A stretch of DNA of 33,115 nt from positions 1 through 33,115 of the forward strand of contig CAIZPS010000056.1 in NCBI GenBank assembly GCA_903934925.1. The letters are read 5' to 3'. Position numbers and translations under genes: made by a program. The stretch's first letter is position 1. Each line of letters starts with the position of its first letter. Below are positions 16,256 through 22,356 of this stretch, piece after piece. This DNA is from an uncultured bacterium. Its GTDB lineage: Bacteria; Actinomycetota; Actinomycetes; S36-B12. Below the pieces are notes generated by a model. It saw nothing but the letters and a program-made list of their open reading frames with translations. It made no database searches and was not told where the DNA came from.

Positions 16256-16672
16256 ATGTCCATGGAAGAAGTCGTAGTAGTCGAGTACTCAGAACCTTCC
16301 AAGACTGGCTTCATCGGTGCGATCAAGAAGGGCTTCAGGGGCTACGTGGTCTGGAACGCTCGGTCCACCCGATCCGAGTACTGGTGGTGGACCCTTTTTG
16401 CCTTCATCGTCGCCATCGTGGCCGCCGTCATCGACTCCGCCGTGTTCTCCACGAACGTGACGACGAATATCGGTCCGGTGAGTGCGATCGCTTCCATTGC
16501 GCTCTTCCTCCCCGGCCTGTCAGTCTGGATTCGACGACTCCACGACACCGATCGCACCGGCTGGTGGGCGTGGATCGTGCTGATTCCGATTGCTGGCCCG
16601 ATCGTGTCGCTCGTCTTCATGCTGTTGGCGTCGAAGCCGGGGCCCACGCGCTGGAACAACCGCATCCAGTAG
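16256..16672 (+). CDS. DUF805 family membrane protein
   Basis: A 138-residue protein with the DUF805 hallmarks: FRGYVVWNARSTRSEYWWWTLF (family: yxxfxGRarRxeyW), then FLPGLSVWIRRLHDTDRTGWWAWIVLIPIAGPIVSLVFMLL and a short tail (KPGPTRWNN) typical of the C-terminus. Four transmembrane helices are expected. The start is fixed by AGGAGG 6 nt upstream. The family is widespread and its function is not established. The gene has its own ribosome site and ends at a strong hairpin, so it is probably monocistronic. Confidence 0.92.
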   Translation: MSMEEVVVVEYSEPSKTGFIGAIKKGFRGYVVWNARSTRSEYWWWTLFAFIVAIVAAVIDSAVFSTNVTTNIGPVSAIASIALFLPGLSVWIRRLHDTDRTGWWAWIVLIPIAGPIVSLVFMLLASKPGPTRWNNRIQ

Positions 16673-16686
16673 CAGCTGCACTTCAA

Positions 16687-16723
16687 GAACCCCGGGGGCG
16701 ACAAACTCTCGCCCCCGGGGTTC
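16687..16723 (+). terminator. Strong hairpin after the DUF805 gene
   Basis: A perfect 15-bp stem (GAACCCCGGGGGCGA with its complement) around a 7-nt loop, starting 15 nt after the stop codon. It has no T-run, as is common for high-GC actinobacterial terminators. Confidence 0.8.
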
Positions 16724-16937
16724 CTGCATGCTGTGATCCGCGGAACGCCTGATTCCACCCCTTGGACATCCACGCGCATGTGCCGGGAGGCATCTGTTGC
16801 ATGTTCGGGTGCCAGATTCGGCTACCCGGCATGAGGGGCTTTGGGGCATAGCAGAATGAGTCACAGTCAATGGGCGGATCTGGCCTCACCCAATGCACCG
16901 GAAGTATCGTCGAGGTGCCTCGACGTAAGGAGTGACA

Positions 16938-17753
16938 GTGTTCTATCCAGAAGAGCTTTCGCCGAGGCGCAAGCTGATGTTCTCGATGTGGGATGCCCCG
17001 AATGACGGCAAAGTGCGAGCGGTCCTGGCTTTTGACGCCACCAATCTGATCGCCTACATCACAGAGATGAATGAGGGGGCCGAGCGAAGTGGGCTGGCCC
17101 GAACATCGATCACGCATGCTGCGGCCAAAGCCATCGGAACGATTGCCCTTCAGGACAAGTACGACTTCAATGGGCATTTCTTTGCTGGACGCTTCTACCG
17201 ACACAAGGAAAAGGCAGTCGGCATCCTCGTCGCGACCGATGACGGCAAGGATCTGGGCGCCGTCAAGATCTCCCAGGTCGACCGTAAGAGCCTGCTGGAT
17301 ATCGCGCTTGAAACTGCGAGATATGCGGAGAACTTCCGCCGCGCTGGTGACGAGTCCCACAACACGGCCAACCGAGTCATGGACTTGACTCCCGCACCAC
17401 TGCTTGCCGGAGTCGTGAAGCTCAATGGATTCATCAACAACAGACTTGGGCGAAAGACGAAGCTGATTCCGTCAGATGCCTTTCCCATGGGGCGCGCGAT
17501 CATTTCCTCCCTGGGAATGCATGGCGTGGAGATGGCTTTCCCACCTCTTGTGAGTCACATGCACGTGCCAATGGCGATCATCGTCTGCGCTGCCGTAGAT
17601 CGCCCTGTTGCCGTCGATGGAAGAGTGGAGATTCGACCGATCGTGAATCTCTGCTTCACCTTCGATCATCGCTTTTCGGACGGGGTCGATATGGCCCGAG
17701 CCGCGAATGAAATTCGAGCGATGCTGGAAGATCCGGCAGGTCACTCCCTGTAG
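16938..17753 (+). CDS. Stand-alone E2-type (2-oxoacid dehydrogenase) acyltransferase domain protein
   Basis: GTG 16938 is preferred over 16932 because AAGGAG lies 5 nt before it. The 271-residue protein corresponds to only the catalytic core of dihydrolipoamide acyltransferases. It has no lipoyl domain and no E1/E3-binding domain. Visible core elements are ITHAAAKAIGTIAL, a segment near VGILVATDDGKDLGAVKI, and the C-terminal CFTFDHRFSDGVDMARAANEI, whose His244 and Asp248 match the catalytic HRxxDG motif. It therefore looks competent to transfer an acyl group or to trimerise as E2 cores do. No E1, E3 or lipoyl genes are nearby, so the acyl donor is unknown. Codon choice is less GC-biased than in the neighbours. 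Confidence 0.8.
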   Translation: MFYPEELSPRRKLMFSMWDAPNDGKVRAVLAFDATNLIAYITEMNEGAERSGLARTSITHAAAKAIGTIALQDKYDFNGHFFAGRFYRHKEKAVGILVATDDGKDLGAVKISQVDRKSLLDIALETARYAENFRRAGDESHNTANRVMDLTPAPLLAGVVKLNGFINNRLGRKTKLIPSDAFPMGRAIISSLGMHGVEMAFPPLVSHMHVPMAIIVCAAVDRPVAVDGRVEIRPIVNLCFTFDHRFSDGVDMARAANEIRAMLEDPAGHSL

Positions 17754-17892
17754 TGGTCTGCCAAGAAGCTCCCCGGCCGCATCTTGGCCAAGCAAAGCCA
17801 GCGGTCCTGTCCGCAACCGTGATGGACTTTCAAGCCGTCTTAGGTGGTGGCCCCGGGCTGATTCCCGCTGCCGAGAAGTCGAAGCGCATCCC

Positions 17893-17921
17893 TTGGGCAA
17901 GTCATGTGTGGGCGCTACGGT
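17893..17921 (+). promoter_or_regulatory. Promoter of second paralogous membrane protein (TTGGGC-17-TACGGT)
   Basis: The -35 TTGGGC at 17893 and -10 TACGGT at 17916 have a 17-bp spacer. The -10 lies 38 bp before ATG 17954, the same distance as in paralog A (15671 to 15709). Confidence 0.62.
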
Positions 17922-17927
17922 GAGGCT

Positions 17928-17957
17928 GTGGGAGCTATGCAGAAGTGCACGCCATGA
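17928..17957 (+). CDS. Nine-residue leader ORF (MGAMQKCTP) coupled to the second membrane protein
   Basis: The GTG lies 6 nt after the TACGGT box and nine codons later the TGA overlaps the ATG of the membrane-protein gene (ATGA). Length, C-terminal K-x-T-P and overlap all match the leader of paralog A, although the preceding codons differ. Confidence 0.45.
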   Translation: MGAMQKCTP

Positions 17958-18304
17958 AGCGGCCCGTCACGGCTTTCGTGCTGGCTCTGGTGAGCCTGAT
18001 CCTGTGCCCGATCCTGCTCCTCATCGAGTTCACCGCCTGGTTCGGTGCCGCGATGATCGCCTACGAGCCAGCCAACCCGGTCTGGACCAAGGTCCTCGCG
18101 TTCGCGTTTGTGGGACTGGTTGCTCTCCTCTCCTTGGCTCTTCCTGTCTTGGCAATCAGCTCAGGTCGGAAGGCCCGCGCGGCAACGAGGTCTGCGGGCA
18201 TGGGTGGCTCAGGCCTGGCCACATCTGCGGTAGTGATCGGCGTCATCGTTGCCTTTGGAGTGCTGGTGGTCCAAGTCCTCGCTGTCATCTCATCCTTTGG
18301 ATAG
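17954..18304 (+). CDS. Small membrane protein (DUF4190-like), paralog B
   Basis: A 116-residue homologue of the gene at 15709. It has the same opening (MKRPVTAFVLALVSLILCPILLLIE), the AYEPANPVW loop, a middle helix (VLAFAFVGLVALLSLALPVLAI), a basic loop with GGSGLAT, and a final helix (AVVIGVIVAFGVLVVQVLAVI). Three transmembrane segments, function unknown. The shared promoter and leader layout means the duplicated unit included the regulatory region. The two copies are 1.9 kb apart on the same strand, separated by the DUF805 and E2-like genes. Confidence 0.72.
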   Translation: MKRPVTAFVLALVSLILCPILLLIEFTAWFGAAMIAYEPANPVWTKVLAFAFVGLVALLSLALPVLAISSGRKARAATRSAGMGGSGLATSAVVIGVIVAFGVLVVQVLAVISSFG

Positions 18305-18317
18305 TGCGGCCGCAACA

Positions 18318-18360
18318 GGTGCATGCTCAGGAGGCACATCAGCCTCGTTGCACCGCTGAG
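18318..18360 (+). other. Nested inverted repeats able to form a pseudoknot
   Basis: Directly after the paralog B stop, GGTGCA/TGCACC encloses a GAGGC-ACATCA-GCCTC hairpin, and CTCAG inside the loop can pair with CTGAG just outside. It may act as terminator or as structured RNA. The remainder of the 18305-18568 gap shows no gene. Confidence 0.35.
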
Positions 18361-18568
18361 GGGCGTTCGACTGTGAAACCCGACAGCACGAGTCTGATCC
18401 GACGCGACCTGGCGTTGCCTGTCACGCGATCATCGCAGGCACCATGGCGCGCGTCGCCTGAAGACTGATCTCGATGCACGATCCAGCGCTGCAACGGCTG
18501 CGGTTGTCATCGACGCCATCGTCACGGCCGGCGGAGCGCCGCGTCCCTCCCCGCGGCAGGATGGGCTC

Positions 18569-19522
18569 ATGAAGGCATGGCAGTTCACTGAGACTCACCA
18601 GCCGCTCCAGCGAGCCGAGATTCCCGAGCCTGTTCCGCGGCCGGGCGAGGTCGTGCTCGACGTCGTCGCCGCAGGCCTGTGCCACTCCGACGTCGGTGCG
18701 ATGACCGACGAGTCATGGTTGGAGTACATCACCCCGCGGCCGATGGTGATCGGGCACGAGATTGCCGGTGTGGTGAGCGCCGTGGGGGCAGGCGTGACGG
18801 ATGTTCGGATCGGTGATCGCGTCGGCGTGTGCCCGAGCAACGGCAACGGTGCCCCGGGCTACCGGCGCAACGGTGGATTCACGGAGAAGCATCTGTGTCT
18901 CGCCGAGGATGTGGTCCCCATGCCCAACGGACTGTCCTTCGCCCTCGCCGCCATCGGCACCGATGCGGGGATGACGTCTTACCACGCCCTCGTGACCCGA
19001 GGTGAGGCCAAGGCGGGAATGAAGGTCGGCATCATCGGCCTCGGAGGCTTGGGTCAGATCGGGGCCCGGGTTGCGGTCATCCTCGGCTGCGACGTTCACG
19101 TGGCCGAGGTCAATGAGGCCGTCTGGCCCATGGCCAAGGAGATCGGCGCGACATCCGTCGTCAAGGACGTGCTGGAGTGGGAGGGCCGGGGCTTCGATCT
19201 CATCGTCGACTACGCGGGCTACGGCACCACGACGGCCAACGCGGTCAAGGCGGTTCGCAAGCAGGGTCGCGTGGTCCTGGTGGGCATGGCTCGTATGGAG
19301 ATCCCGCTCCAGACCATGGACATGATCCATCACCAGGCGGAGATCCGTGGCTCGTCCGGCGGGACGAAGGCGGACGTCGCAGCCATATACGAGCTGCTGG
19401 CGTCAGGGCAGGTCAGCCCGGTGGTCACGATGATCGACTTCGAGGACATCCCCGCGGGACTGGATGACCTGCAGCACCATCGGATGTCCGGCCGTCTCGT
19501 GGCGCAGATCCACCATGCCTGA
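18569..19522 (+). CDS. Zinc-type alcohol dehydrogenase (MDR family), short form
   Basis: A 317-residue medium-chain dehydrogenase, somewhat shorter than the usual 340-350. The catalytic-zinc ligands are Cys38 (GLCHSD) and His63-Glu64 (IGHEIAG). DAGMTSYHAL supplies the third ligand position as Asp. The nucleotide-binding motif is IIGLGGLGQIG, followed by acidic AEVNEA, which suggests NAD rather than NADP. The lobe that normally carries the four-Cys structural zinc is reduced to CPSNGNGAPGYRRNGGF, so that zinc is lost. It probably oxidises an alcohol or reduces an aldehyde; substrate unknown. Its 3' end overlaps the SnoaL-like gene by 8 nt, implying joint function. Confidence 0.88.
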   Translation: MKAWQFTETHQPLQRAEIPEPVPRPGEVVLDVVAAGLCHSDVGAMTDESWLEYITPRPMVIGHEIAGVVSAVGAGVTDVRIGDRVGVCPSNGNGAPGYRRNGGFTEKHLCLAEDVVPMPNGLSFALAAIGTDAGMTSYHALVTRGEAKAGMKVGIIGLGGLGQIGARVAVILGCDVHVAEVNEAVWPMAKEIGATSVVKDVLEWEGRGFDLIVDYAGYGTTTANAVKAVRKQGRVVLVGMARMEIPLQTMDMIHHQAEIRGSSGGTKADVAAIYELLASGQVSPVVTMIDFEDIPAGLDDLQHHRMSGRLVAQIHHA

Positions 19523-19988
19523 CGTCACATCAGTGTCGGAACTCCTCGACATCCACAACTGCACTCGTCTCATCATCAGGTACACGCACCTGATCGATCT
19601 GGGCCGCGCAGATGAGATCTGGGAGCTGTTCGCGGATGACGGCGTATGGGAGTTCCCGACTGCTGGGTTATCCTTCCGCGGACGCGAGGAAATCAGGACG
19701 CGGTTGGCGGAGAGCCTGGCGGGAGATTCGTGGCTTGCCCGTCACATTTGCACCAACATCGACGTCGCCATCACCGATGCCGATCACGCCGAGGGACTCA
19801 CCTACTTCATCAACTTCCGCCACGTCTTCGACCACCCCGTCGACTCGGCAGCGGACCTCGACCGCGAACTGGCCCCGATTGGCCCCATTCGTCACGTGGG
19901 GGAGTACGTGGATCGATTCGTGCGGACGAGCGAGGGATGGCGGATCGCCCACCGACGCACGCGTTTGGCCTTCAGCTACCGCGCGTGA
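19515..19988 (+). CDS. SnoaL-like / NTF2-fold protein
   Basis: The ATG at 19515 overlaps the dehydrogenase stop; the track's earlier start lies within that gene. The 157-residue protein shows the SnoaL_4 pattern: N-terminal helix LLDIHNCTRLIIRYTHLIDLGRADEIWELFADDGVWEFP, a GLSFRGREEIRTRL segment, ARHICTNIDVAITDADHAEGLTYF, and a final strand pair with YVDRFVRTSEGWRIAHRRTRLAF. Members are cone-shaped barrels acting as isomerases, cyclases, dehydratases or ring-hydroxylase small subunits. Coupled to the alcohol dehydrogenase, it likely acts on the same small substrate. Confidence 0.82.
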   Translation: MPDVTSVSELLDIHNCTRLIIRYTHLIDLGRADEIWELFADDGVWEFPTAGLSFRGREEIRTRLAESLAGDSWLARHICTNIDVAITDADHAEGLTYFINFRHVFDHPVDSAADLDRELAPIGPIRHVGEYVDRFVRTSEGWRIAHRRTRLAFSYRA

Positions 19989-20049
19989 GAAGGTTTTAAG
20001 ATCTTTCGCAACAGGCGACGAGCGTGTGCGGGCTTGCTTCAGGTAGCCG

Positions 20050-20589
20050 TCATCCGCGCTGACGCTCAAGCCAAACTCTCACACGTTCAATCTGGATAGG
20101 CGCGGCCGAAGTGGTGATGTGAAGCCGGTGTAGGAGGGTGTCGGGCATCACCAGACCGGCATCGATCAGGGCTGCTGCGAACTCGAGGTCCTTCTCTCGG
20201 TGAGCGATGAGCTTTGCGATCACAAGATCATGTGGTTCCAGACACAAGCCACGCCCGGGATGTGTATTCGACCCATCGACGATGACAAGCCGCTCGAACC
20301 AGCCGTCAGGCAGGAATGCCACGGAGAGGGCTACTCCTTGGCCGTAGTAGCCGTGTGTGCGATGGAAGTGCGAGTCCTCGCCGATGACCCCGTCGACGCG
20401 GTCGGCGATCGTCTGGTCGTCGTCGCCCAGAAAGGCCAGATCAGCCTCGACTGACATGGTCGCCGCAGGTGGCAACTCGTCCTCATCGTAGGTGCCGAGA
20501 ATCGCCTGGCTTCCCAACACGAGAACGTCACGGCGCTCAGCGATAGTGGATGCCGCGCGAAGCAGGTGCTCCAGTTCGTCGCGTCTCAC
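20050..20589 (-). CDS. DUF6036-like nucleotidyltransferase, putative toxin
   Basis: A 179-residue protein resembling minimal nucleotidyltransferases of the DUF6036/AbiEii-like group. LVLGSQAILG gives the Gly-Ser motif and SVEADLAFLGDDD the acidic metal-binding strand. LCLEPHDLVIAKLIAHREKDLEFAAALIDAGLV is the usual helical segment after the catalytic sheet. Its start overlaps the upstream HTH gene by 4 nt (20586-20589), so the two are translated together, with the DNA-binding protein first. This is a known toxin-antitoxin layout. Which molecule it would modify is unknown. It converges on the SnoaL-like gene. Confidence 0.72.
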   Translation of the reverse strand: MRRDELEHLLRAASTIAERRDVLVLGSQAILGTYDEDELPPAATMSVEADLAFLGDDDQTIADRVDGVIGEDSHFHRTHGYYGQGVALSVAFLPDGWFERLVIVDGSNTHPGRGLCLEPHDLVIAKLIAHREKDLEFAAALIDAGLVMPDTLLHRLHITTSAAPIQIERVRVWLERQRG

Positions 20590-21086
20590 ACATCGACTTT
20601 CGCTGGTCGCGGCAGGTTGCGGAGTACTGCGTCACGTTCCTCATCGGACAGGATCCCGATGAAGGGAGAATTCTGGCGCAGTTCGCGAGAGGCGACGGTG
20701 TCGGCTGTCAGTGCGCTCAGCAAGTCATCGAGCGGGCCATCCAGGAGTGCAACCCACTTGTCACGCCACTTGCCTCCGCGGCGGCGACTGCTGCCGGAAC
20801 TCAGGGATTCAAGGTGCGCGCGTGCGACAGCCTTCGTTCCCTCGGGATCGGTCACGAGGTGGCCGGCTACAGCCATGGCCAGACGGAAGCTTCGCTGTTG
20901 GTCCCTCGTCATCCCTCGTGACCCAGCCGAGAAGCCTTCCAGGTCAGCGCGCTTGATCCGTCGGTGGCGATTGACGAGCGTGTAGGGCAGCAGACCTCGA
21001 TTGCACAGGTCGACGACATGCTGCCGGGTCGAGCCGATGATCAGTGCCGCTTGACCCGTGGTGAGCCAGTCATCGCTTCGGGTCAC
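20586..21086 (-). CDS. HTH (excisionase/MerR-like) protein, putative antitoxin
   Basis: The track begins inside the tRNA gene; the real start is probably GTG 21086, followed by TRSDDWLTTGQAALIIGSTRQHVVDLCNRGLLPYTLVNRHRRIKRADLEGF, a winged HTH_17 domain. The rest (about 110 residues) is helical and contains SLSSGSSRRRGGKWRDKWVALL. It would bind the inverted repeat at its own promoter and neutralise the nucleotidyltransferase made from the overlapping gene. TATGCT lies 6 nt before the GTG, so the message is probably leaderless. Confidence 0.75.
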   Translation of the reverse strand: MTRSDDWLTTGQAALIIGSTRQHVVDLCNRGLLPYTLVNRHRRIKRADLEGFSAGSRGMTRDQQRSFRLAMAVAGHLVTDPEGTKAVARAHLESLSSGSSRRRGGKWRDKWVALLDGPLDDLLSALTADTVASRELRQNSPFIGILSDEERDAVLRNLPRPAKVDV

Positions 21087-21092
21087 GACCGC

Positions 21093-21098
21093 AGCATA
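21093..21098 (-). promoter_or_regulatory. -10 box (TATGCT) of the putative toxin-antitoxin operon
   Basis: Six nt before GTG 21086 on the minus strand. TTGTTG 18 bp upstream could be the -35, and it falls between the arms of the inverted repeat, so a bound repressor would cover the promoter. Confidence 0.5.
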
Positions 21099-21105
21099 CA
21101 CTAAA

Positions 21106-21149
21106 CGCAATAAACACAACAAACCATCGTAGAAACTGTGTTTATTGCG
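21106..21149. promoter_or_regulatory. 13-bp perfect inverted repeat, putative operator
   Basis: CGCAATAAACACA at 21106-21118 and its exact complement TGTGTTTATTGCG at 21137-21149, with an 18-bp spacer. It is AT-rich in a GC-rich genome and spans the promoter of the HTH/nucleotidyltransferase pair. An autoregulatory operator is the simplest reading. Confidence 0.7.
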
Positions 21150-21168
21150 CCTGAGAAGCGGTTCAGGC
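21149..21168 (-). terminator. Hairpin downstream of tRNA-Arg
   Basis: GCCTGA and TCAGGC with an 8-nt loop, 9 nt beyond the tRNA 3' end in its direction of transcription. It touches the outer arm of the operator repeat. Confidence 0.45.
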
Positions 21169-21177
21169 CTTCGCGAG

Positions 21178-21250
21178 TGGCCCCGAGAGGATTCGAACCT
21201 CCGACACAAGGTTTAGGAAACCTCTGCTCTATCCCCTGAGCTACGGGGCC
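21178..21250 (-). tRNA. tRNA-Arg (anticodon CCT)
   Basis: The reverse complement folds as a complete cloverleaf: acceptor GGCCCCG/CGGGGCC, D-arm GCTC-AGGGGATA-GAGC, anticodon stem GAGGT/ACCTT with loop TTCCTAA (CCT, reading AGG), and T-arm GGAGG-TTCGAAT-CCTCT. The discriminator base is A and CCA is not encoded. It decodes a rare Arg codon. tRNA genes are common integration sites, and a toxin-antitoxin-like pair lies immediately at its 3' side, but I found no second copy of its 3' end in the window. Confidence 0.96.
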
Positions 21251-21283
21251 GGTGCCCGAAAGGGCGGTGGCAATGATGTCACG

Positions 21284-22333
21284 TCATCGATGAGTGGGTG
21301 TTGTCGAGTCCCCTCTCCAGATGTAGGAGGCGCCGATCGCCATGATGGCGGCGATGATGGTGGCGAGCATCCGCAAGGCGAGGTCCTCTGGAACAGAACG
21401 ATCGTCGAAGCTGAACATCACGACGACAAGGACGGTGATGCCAGCTACGCCAATGGCGTAGTTGGCCCAGATGAAGGCGACCGCGACCCCGCCCGCGATG
21501 GCGACCACCGCACCAGCGGCGTACCCCGACACCTCGAAAACGAGCAGCAGGATCGCGGCGACAAATAGGCCGATAACGGTGCCGAGGATCCTGGCGGCCA
21601 CCCTGGTGACGGTGCCAGCGACGTCGGGCTTGGTCACCCAGGCAATCGTCATCGGCAGCCAGTAGGCGTGCGGGAAGCCGGAGGCGATCTCGATGATGCT
21701 GGCGAGGGGGATGAGGATTCCCAGCCGGACGGCATGGCGCAGGAAGGCATCCCGAGTCTGCACATGCTCGCGGATGCGCGACCACGTTGCCGGCGTTGGG
21801 CCCAGGGCAACCGTGACTGCCCCACGCATAACGATCAATCGTGGAAGGACGGTGGTGGCGGTGATGACGACACCGCCCAGCCCGATGAGCAGGGCTGAGT
21901 CGAAGGTGGCCTGCGGAAGTTGGGGAGCGCCAGCGAAGACGATGAAGACGACGAGTGCGAGCACGCCGCCGACGCCTGCGCGCGGGCCGGCTGCGCCGGC
22001 GAGTCCGGCGGCGAAGGCCACGAATGCGGACACGATGACGGCGAGCAGAGAAATGTCCGACACAAGCCCTCCGAGGAGGGCGGCACCCATCAACCAGAGG
22101 GTCGTCCACAACATCGTTCGCCAGCGACGCCCGACGCTCTCGCCCGAATCGGCGAGGGCGACGAAGATTACGCCGATGGCCAAGGGGATGCCGGCGTTCG
22201 GCTTGCCCGCGTGAATCGCGAGAGAGACGGCTACCGTGACGAGCACGGCAGCACGGATGGCTCCTGGAATGAGGATGCTCTCCCGGTCGACGTGCGTCGT
22301 TCCGAGTAGGAAGGTCCGCAAGTGCGATTCCAC
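21284..22333 (-). CDS. FUSC-like integral membrane protein
   Basis: A 349-residue protein with two blocks of transmembrane helices separated by a hydrophilic segment (VALGPTPATWSRIREHVQTRDAFLRHAVRLG). This is the layout of FUSC/aromatic-acid-exporter-type proteins. The second block contains the FUSC_2-like stretch FPHAYWLPMTIAWVTKPDVAGTVTRVAARILGTVIG, with the typical YW and GT(V/R)xG features. Possible role: efflux of small organic acids; not demonstrated by the sequence. It starts at GTG 22333, 6 nt after a TAGCGT box, hence leaderless, and is divergent from the FAD-oxidase gene with an overlapping -10 region. The tRNA follows on the same strand. Confidence 0.82.
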   Translation of the reverse strand: MESHLRTFLLGTTHVDRESILIPGAIRAAVLVTVAVSLAIHAGKPNAGIPLAIGVIFVALADSGESVGRRWRTMLWTTLWLMGAALLGGLVSDISLLAVIVSAFVAFAAGLAGAAGPRAGVGGVLALVVFIVFAGAPQLPQATFDSALLIGLGGVVITATTVLPRLIVMRGAVTVALGPTPATWSRIREHVQTRDAFLRHAVRLGILIPLASIIEIASGFPHAYWLPMTIAWVTKPDVAGTVTRVAARILGTVIGLFVAAILLLVFEVSGYAAGAVVAIAGGVAVAFIWANYAIGVAGITVLVVVMFSFDDRSVPEDLALRMLATIIAAIMAIGASYIWRGDSTTPTHR

Positions 22334-22338
22334 GTTCT

Positions 22339-22350
22339 CACGCTAGCGTG
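22339..22350. promoter_or_regulatory. Symmetric bidirectional promoter core (CACGCTAGCGTG)
   Basis: A perfect 12-bp palindrome. On the plus strand it holds TAGCGT (22344-22349) 7 nt before GTG 22357; on the minus strand it holds TAGCGT (22345-22340) 6 nt before GTG 22333. The two -10 boxes share their central TA. Confidence 0.6.
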
Positions 22351-22356
22351 CAACCC

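Noticed and set aside
20000-21250. Integrated element bounded by a duplicated tRNA-Arg 3' end
   Set aside because: No second copy of the tRNA 3' sequence and no integrase gene were found in the window; only the toxin-antitoxin-like pair is present.
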